Assembly (NCBI GenBank): GCA_050294475.1
Contig: JBNKOE010000001.1
Location: forward strand, 216,413 to 280,412
DNA: 64,000 nt
Direction: 5' to 3'
Source of the DNA: Thalassobellus sp050294475
GTDB taxonomy: Bacteria > Bacteroidota > Bacteroidia > Flavobacteriales > Flavobacteriaceae
Part shown: positions 62,585-64,000 of the stretch, one piece after another
How positions within the stretch are numbered: the first letter of the stretch is position 1
How the letters are laid out: each line of letters starts with the position of its first letter
Program-made: the position numbers and the translations under genes
The notes under the pieces: generated by a model
Told to the model about the DNA's origin: nothing
The model's input: only the letters and a program-made list of their open reading frames with translations
Databases searched by the model: none

Positions 62585-63016
62585 TTATGCACCTAATAAA
62601 GGCAAATGTTTTCTTTTATGGTATGTTAATGCTAGTAATAAACAATGTTTTAATTCTAATTCTGGAATTTCATCATTTAGTTTAAAAACGATGGCTCTAT
62701 TGTCTTCAAATTGAAATTTATCCTTGTAGATAATTTTATAAGTTGAAACTAATCGAGAAGTACACTGAAAATACAAAGCATATTGTTCTGGATTTGTTTC
62801 TTTCCAATCCATTCTTATTGTACTTCCGTGTTTGGCAATATAACTTGGTTCACCCCATTTTAGTGATTCTTCTAGTGTTTCAAGTCCATCAATTTTAGAT
62901 GCTGTTTCTAAAACCAATTGACGAAGATGACGCATTTGCTTTTTTACATACTTTGGATACCTACTAAAAACGGTTGCAACTTTTGGATTGCTTATTATGT
63001 TTATCTTTTCACTCAT
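62585..63016 (-). CDS. DUF1801 protein
   Basis: This 143-residue protein has the DUF1801 core LETLEESLKWGEPSYIAKHGSTIRMDWKE and IVFKLNDEIPELELKHCLLLALTYHK. Function is unknown. It is the second DUF1801 gene in the window, after 51290, and the two are clearly diverged. Confidence 0.75.
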   Translation of the reverse strand: MSEKINIISNPKVATVFSRYPKYVKKQMRHLRQLVLETASKIDGLETLEESLKWGEPSYIAKHGSTIRMDWKETNPEQYALYFQCTSRLVSTYKIIYKDKFQFEDNRAIVFKLNDEIPELELKHCLLLALTYHKRKHLPLLGA

Positions 63017-63093
63017 TTTGTCATACTTCTATAAATTGGTATAAATTTTGAACTAAATGTACTAGTTTTGAAGTGGTATACAAAGTTTTTTAA

Positions 63094-63101
63094 TAACTTT
63101 G
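63094..63101 (+). promoter_or_regulatory. Possible -7 promoter box of ssrA
   Basis: TAACTTTG fits TAnnTTTG; TTTTG at 63066-63070 is a loose -33 candidate. A transcript from it would carry the whole dispersed element copy D before the mature tmRNA. Confidence 0.5.
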
Positions 63102-63104
63102 CTG

Positions 63105-63195
63105 CCCGCGTTAAGGATGGAGGCATTGTTGAAGCTCTTTTTTGTTTTTCTCAAAAAAAGCGACTGCCGAGAGCCTGACCCGATAGGGTAACGCC
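63105..63195 (+). repeat. Dispersed intergenic element, copy D
   Basis: Begins CCCGCGTTAAGGATGG and ends GAGCCTGACCCGATAGGGTAACGCC, with an inner A/T-rich inverted repeat. Same end blocks as copies A, B and C. It lies between the possible ssrA promoter and the mature tmRNA. Confidence 0.6.
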
Positions 63196-63224
63196 AAAAT
63201 AAAATTTACTATTTTAATAAAATT

Positions 63225-63616
63225 GGGGTCGACTGGTTTTGACAGCGAGATTAATTGAACGGTAAGCACGTCGTGTAATGGCATTGAAACACGTAAAAGG
63301 CTAGACCAAAATTTAAACGGCGAGAATAACTACGCTTTAGCTGCATAATTCGAATTATAGTAGAATTAGCCTAGGTACACAAGGTGTACAAGCTTTATGT
63401 CTCCGGAAAGCCTTGATTGACGGCGTTCCTTTTTGAGGCATCGTAAATGTCAATATAGAAAGTAAAGTGCTTTGATTTACTTTTGAAACTAAAAAAGCTA
63501 AGTTATAAGTGGGTTGTCTTTAACCAGCTTTTAATCGAAAAATCAAGAAAAGAATAAACGTGTAGAAAGCTCTTTGGTTACTTGTTTGGACGAGAGTTCG
63601 ATTCTCTCCGACTCCA
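63225..63616 (+). ncRNA. ssrA: Transfer-messenger RNA
   Basis: This 392-nt RNA rescues stalled ribosomes. The 5' GGGGTCG pairs with the 3' CGACTCC, giving the tRNA-like end, and the T-arm GAGAGTTCGATTCTCTC is complete. CCA is not encoded. The tag frame at 63319-63345 reads GENNYALAA with a stop at 63346-63348, the tag typical of Bacteroidota. A hairpin terminator follows. Confidence 0.95.
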
Positions 63617-63640
63617 CTATATGAGTATCAAAACTCATTA

Positions 63641-63673
63641 AAAACCCTGTAAATTTATGATTTACAGGGTTTT
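63641..63673 (+). terminator. Intrinsic terminator of ssrA
   Basis: Perfect 14-bp stem AAAACCCTGTAAAT / ATTTACAGGGTTTT with a 5-base loop. The following T-rich stretch is short. A weaker hairpin (ATGAGT/ACTCAT) sits just before it. Confidence 0.85.
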
Positions 63674-63726
63674 GCATTTTATTTCAATTAATATCAATTA
63701 AAAAGGATCAAGACTAATTGTTGTGT

Positions 63727-64000
63727 TTAAGCAAAAATTGTTGTTAATCTAAAAAGGAAGAATTCTATATTTCTCACGCCTCTGAACTGTGCCCTAAAAG
63801 CTTTGATTTTGGCATTAAAGGATTCCGCAGAAGCATTGGTGCTTCTGTTTATAAAATAGTTTAGGATAGTCCTATAATTTATAGTTATAGTATGGGCAAT
63901 AGTATTAAAAGCTTTAAAACCCGTTTGCTCCACATCTTTATACCAATGGGCCAGTTTGATATAAGCGGTTTGCATAGAAGTAGCGGTATTAAAAATGTTC
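63727..64000 (-). mobile_element. ISL3-like transposase, C-terminal part (runs off the window)
   Basis: The leftward frame is open to the window edge. The encoded segment contains NRSTNASAESFNAKIKAFRA and FRGVRNIEFFLFRL, the C-terminal DDE region of ISL3-type transposases. The N-terminal part lies beyond the window. The element's end should lie between the ssrA terminator (63673) and 63727, where I could not settle an inverted repeat. Confidence 0.8.

Overview
This is an AT-rich chromosomal window from a member of the Bacteroidota, most likely family Flavobacteriaceae. The evidence is the set of recognisable lineage genes (BT_3928-type DoxX protein, DUF4293, DUF1599, an orphan DppB-like permease, a Rho factor with a low-complexity insert, a tmRNA encoding the tag GENNYALAA), the near absence of Shine-Dalgarno sequences, and promoters with the Bacteroidota -7 box TAnnTTTG (for example at 18509-18516, 23102-23109, 49224-49231 and 49473-49480). 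No rRNA and no CRISPR array is present. One tRNA (Glu, UUC) and the tmRNA gene are.

Layout. 1-1615: a 5'-truncated CstB-like persulfide dioxygenase/rhodanese gene with two small companions. 1627-7341: a leftward housekeeping block (clpS, prmA, tpiA, a TlpA-like lipoprotein, a DppB-like permease, a DoxX protein, DUF1599), divergent from folP, a lipoprotein gene and cdaA. 9822-12331: an ABC exporter and truA. 12600-13640: a lone DUF4238 gene bracketed by inverted repeats that look like a gene-cassette boundary. 13780-25739: housekeeping genes (FKBP isomerase, rho, rpsT, tRNA-Glu, proS, a FadL-type outer-membrane protein, folE, cysS, yidD). 25736-36437: cell-envelope genes, namely an FtsX-like permease, a NamZ-like muramidase lipoprotein, a TonB-receptor-like beta-barrel with a 1013-residue TPR protein, and ftsE.

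36800-47001 is a surface-glycan locus: four glycosyltransferases, an FdtA/QdtA-type sugar ketoisomerase, an FdtB/QdtB-type aminotransferase, a hexapeptide acyltransferase, a FemAB/GNAT-like protein and two Wzx-type flippases. No polymerase and no rmlAB genes are visible. It is followed by typA and by kdsA (Kdo for LPS).

51755-59722 is the most distinctive region. It is a run of same-strand, mostly overlapping genes ending in exosortase K and its apparent only substrate, a 929-residue MSEP-CTERM protein. A small winged-helix regulator is encoded inside the run. An identical 26-bp sequence containing a perfect palindrome, which also contains the -7 promoter box, precedes both the regulator operon and the exosortase operon, so I infer one regulon with autoregulation. 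59740-63016 holds an SDR gene with no canonical start codon, a lipoprotein, a LYS1/alanine-dehydrogenase-like enzyme and a DUF1801 protein. The window ends with ssrA and the 3' part of an ISL3-like transposase gene.

Two families of dispersed intergenic repeats run through the window: a ~90-145 bp element with conserved ends (four copies), and a short 20-25 bp hairpin element (about seven clear copies plus degenerate ones) whose stems vary but stay paired.
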